Below are positions 11,955-13,103 of a stretch of 13,103 nt of DNA, piece after piece. Location: the NCBI GenBank assembly GCA_016207765.1, contig JACQOY010000007.1:1-13103 (forward strand), read 5' to 3'. A model generated the notes under the pieces. That model saw only the letters and a program-made list of their open reading frames with translations, made no database searches and was not told the DNA's origin. Made by a program: the position numbers and the translations under genes. How positions within the stretch are numbered: position 1 is the first letter of the stretch; each line of letters opens with the position of its first letter. This DNA is from Deltaproteobacteria bacterium. GTDB taxonomy: Bacteria; UBA10199; SBBF01.

Positions 11955-12998
11955 ATGTTCATCGATCAAAAAATTAATCGGGTTTTTAAAACTCTGATTT
12001 TTGCTTTTAGTTTTCTGGTAGTTCCTCTCATATCACATGCCGATGTGACGCTCTTGAACGTCTCGTACGATCCGACACGGGAGTTCTACCAGGAATTCAA
12101 CTCCGCCTTCGCCAAACAGTGGCAGACGAAAAAGGGAGAGAAGGTGACGATTAATCAATCCCACGGCGGATCGGGAAAACAGGCCCGCGCCGTCATCGAC
12201 GGCCTTGAGGCCGATGTCGTTACATTGGCTTTGGCCTACGACATCGACGCGATTGCCGAAAAAGGGGGATTGTTGCCCGCCAACTGGCAGAGCCGTCTTC
12301 CCAACAACAGCACGCCATATACCTCCACCATTATTTTTCTGGTGAAGAAGGGAAATCCAAAGGGAATCAAGGACTGGGACGACCTGGTGAAACCGGGACT
12401 CTCGGTCATCACGCCGAACCCCAAAACCTCCGGCGGGGCGCGCTGGAACTATCTGGCGGCGTGGGGTTATGCGCTGAAAAAATACGGCAATGACGAGGCA
12501 AAGGCAAAAGAGTTCGTCGCCCAACTCTATAAAAATGTGCCGGTCCTTGATTCAGGCGCCCGTGGCTCCACGACAACGTTCGTGGAACGGGGAATCGGCG
12601 ATGTCCTGATTGCTTGGGAAAACGAGGCCTATCTGGCAGTGAACGAAACCGGTAGCACCGGTGGCGTCGGCAAGGGGAAATTCGAAGTGGTCATCCCGTC
12701 GGTAAGTATTCTGGCGGAACCGCCGGTGGCTCTGATCGACAAGGTGGTCGACAAACACAAAACACGCGAGGTCGCTCAAGCCTATCTGGAATATCTCTAT
12801 TCCGATGAAGGGCAGGAGATCGCGGCCAAACATTATTTTCGCCCCCCTTCGGCCGCAGTCGCCGCAAAATACACTGGCCGTTTTCCCAAACTGAACCTGT
12901 TCACCATCGACGAACTATTCGGTGGTTGGAAAAAGGCGCAGGCGAAACATTTTGCCGATGGCGGACTGTTCGATCAGATTTATGAAGGGGCAAAGTGA
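11955..12998 (+). CDS. sbp: periplasmic sulfate-binding protein of an ABC importer
   Basis: The protein has 347 residues. Residues 1-29 form a Sec signal peptide (basic start, hydrophobic [12 protein letters not shown], cleavage expected after SHA). The mature part has the family features: [17 protein letters not shown] (33-49), [11 protein letters not shown] (68-78), [12 protein letters not shown] (87-98) and the signature NPKTSGGAR (155-163). It should bind sulfate (possibly thiosulfate, as CysP does) and deliver it to a CysTWA permease for assimilation into cysteine. AGGAG lies just before the ATG at 11955. No permease gene is visible in the 105 bases after the stop, which hold a palindromic repeat. 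The leader has a cysteine-rich peptide and a terminator/antiterminator, so expression is probably raised when charged cysteinyl-tRNA is scarce. It may equally carry chromate, given the divergent chrA-type gene. Confidence 0.95.
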   Translation: MFIDQKINRVFKTLIFAFSFLVVPLISHADVTLLNVSYDPTREFYQEFNSAFAKQWQTKKGEKVTINQSHGGSGKQARAVIDGLEADVVTLALAYDIDAIAEKGGLLPANWQSRLPNNSTPYTSTIIFLVKKGNPKGIKDWDDLVKPGLSVITPNPKTSGGARWNYLAAWGYALKKYGNDEAKAKEFVAQLYKNVPVLDSGARGSTTTFVERGIGDVLIAWENEAYLAVNETGSTGGVGKGKFEVVIPSVSILAEPPVALIDKVVDKHKTREVAQAYLEYLYSDEGQEIAAKHYFRPPSAAVAAKYTGRFPKLNLFTIDELFGGWKKAQAKHFADGGLFDQIYEGAK

Positions 12999-13028
12999 AA
13001 AAAATGGACTGTTCAGGTGTCGGTGGAA

Positions 13029-13070
13029 CCCCCCCCTCTTAATGTTAAGAGGGGGCGGGGGGGAGTTAAG
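13029..13070. repeat. palindromic repeat after the sulfate-binding protein gene
   Basis: CCCCCTCTTAA (13032-13042) pairs perfectly with TTAAGAGGGGG (13045-13055) around a 2-base centre, followed by GGGGGGG and AGTTAAG. The plan (C tract, short A/T core, G tract, second G tract, AGTT) resembles the left arm of the element inside der, though the sequences differ. It may be one arm of a longer element whose second arm lies beyond the window. No U tract follows, so it is not a clear terminator, but it could stabilise the upstream mRNA end. The last 33 bases (13071-13103) hold nothing I can identify. Confidence 0.6.
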
Positions 13071-13103
13071 AAGAGACAAAGTGTTTCCCAGTTGTCATAA
13101 CTC

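Noticed and set aside
13004..13042. Short ORF after the sulfate-binding protein gene (12 aa)
   Set aside because: Its stop is supplied by the palindromic repeat and it shows no resemblance to a permease or leader peptide.
1..13103. CRISPR array or insertion-sequence transposase
   Set aside because: No regularly spaced direct repeats with unique spacers, and no transposase-like protein in any frame.

Overview
The window reads as a piece of a chromosome from an uncultivated Gram-negative bacterium with roughly balanced GC content. The evidence is a periplasmic sulfate-binding protein with a Sec signal, a MASE1-type membrane kinase, and no CCA tail encoded in the tRNA. The style (PAS kinases paired with stand-alone receiver proteins, many palindromic dispersed repeats) would fit a deltaproteobacterial-type lineage. 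No phylogenetic marker was tested, so that is inference only.

Layout. Positions 1-44 are the 3' part of a CAT-anticodon tRNA, followed by a G/C-tract hairpin region. Positions 247-1859 carry a two-gene unit for unrecognised proteins: a Ser/Thr/Ala-rich protein with a glycine-rich hydrophobic core, and a Lys/Ala/Glu-rich protein built of 11-residue amphipathic repeats. A palindromic repeat (1898-1983) separates them from a tightly packed unit: der (1984-3363), a YihY/BrkB membrane protein, a soluble PAS histidine kinase and a MASE1-PAS histidine kinase, joined by ATGA overlaps or a 2-base gap. Two single-domain response regulators follow on the minus strand (7293-7667 and 7956-8348). ligA (8413-10422) faces a chromate-transporter-family gene (10461-11624, minus strand). 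The window ends with a sulfate-binding protein gene (11955-12998) and another palindromic repeat.

Most notable region. The 330-base space between the divergent chromate-transporter and sulfate-binding-protein genes holds a 37-codon open reading frame at 11736-11849, too short for standard ORF lists. It encodes five cysteines within seven residues (CGCCCMC). Its cysteine codons lie on the first strand of a hairpin. The second strand of that hairpin (11805-11814) is perfectly complementary over 10 bases to 11881-11890, which overlaps the 5' arm of an intrinsic-terminator-like hairpin (11880-11913, then a U-rich tract) just before the ribosome-binding site of the sulfate-binding protein. This is the four-segment architecture of ribosome-mediated transcription attenuation, with cysteine as the sensed amino acid and sulfate uptake as the output.

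A second theme is repeat invasion. One palindromic element sits exactly against the der start codon. A second lies in frame inside der, adding about 30 residues between its two GTPase domains. A third follows the sulfate-binding protein gene. The two kinases share a near-duplicate transmitter module and, with the two receiver proteins, probably form a local phosphotransfer network.
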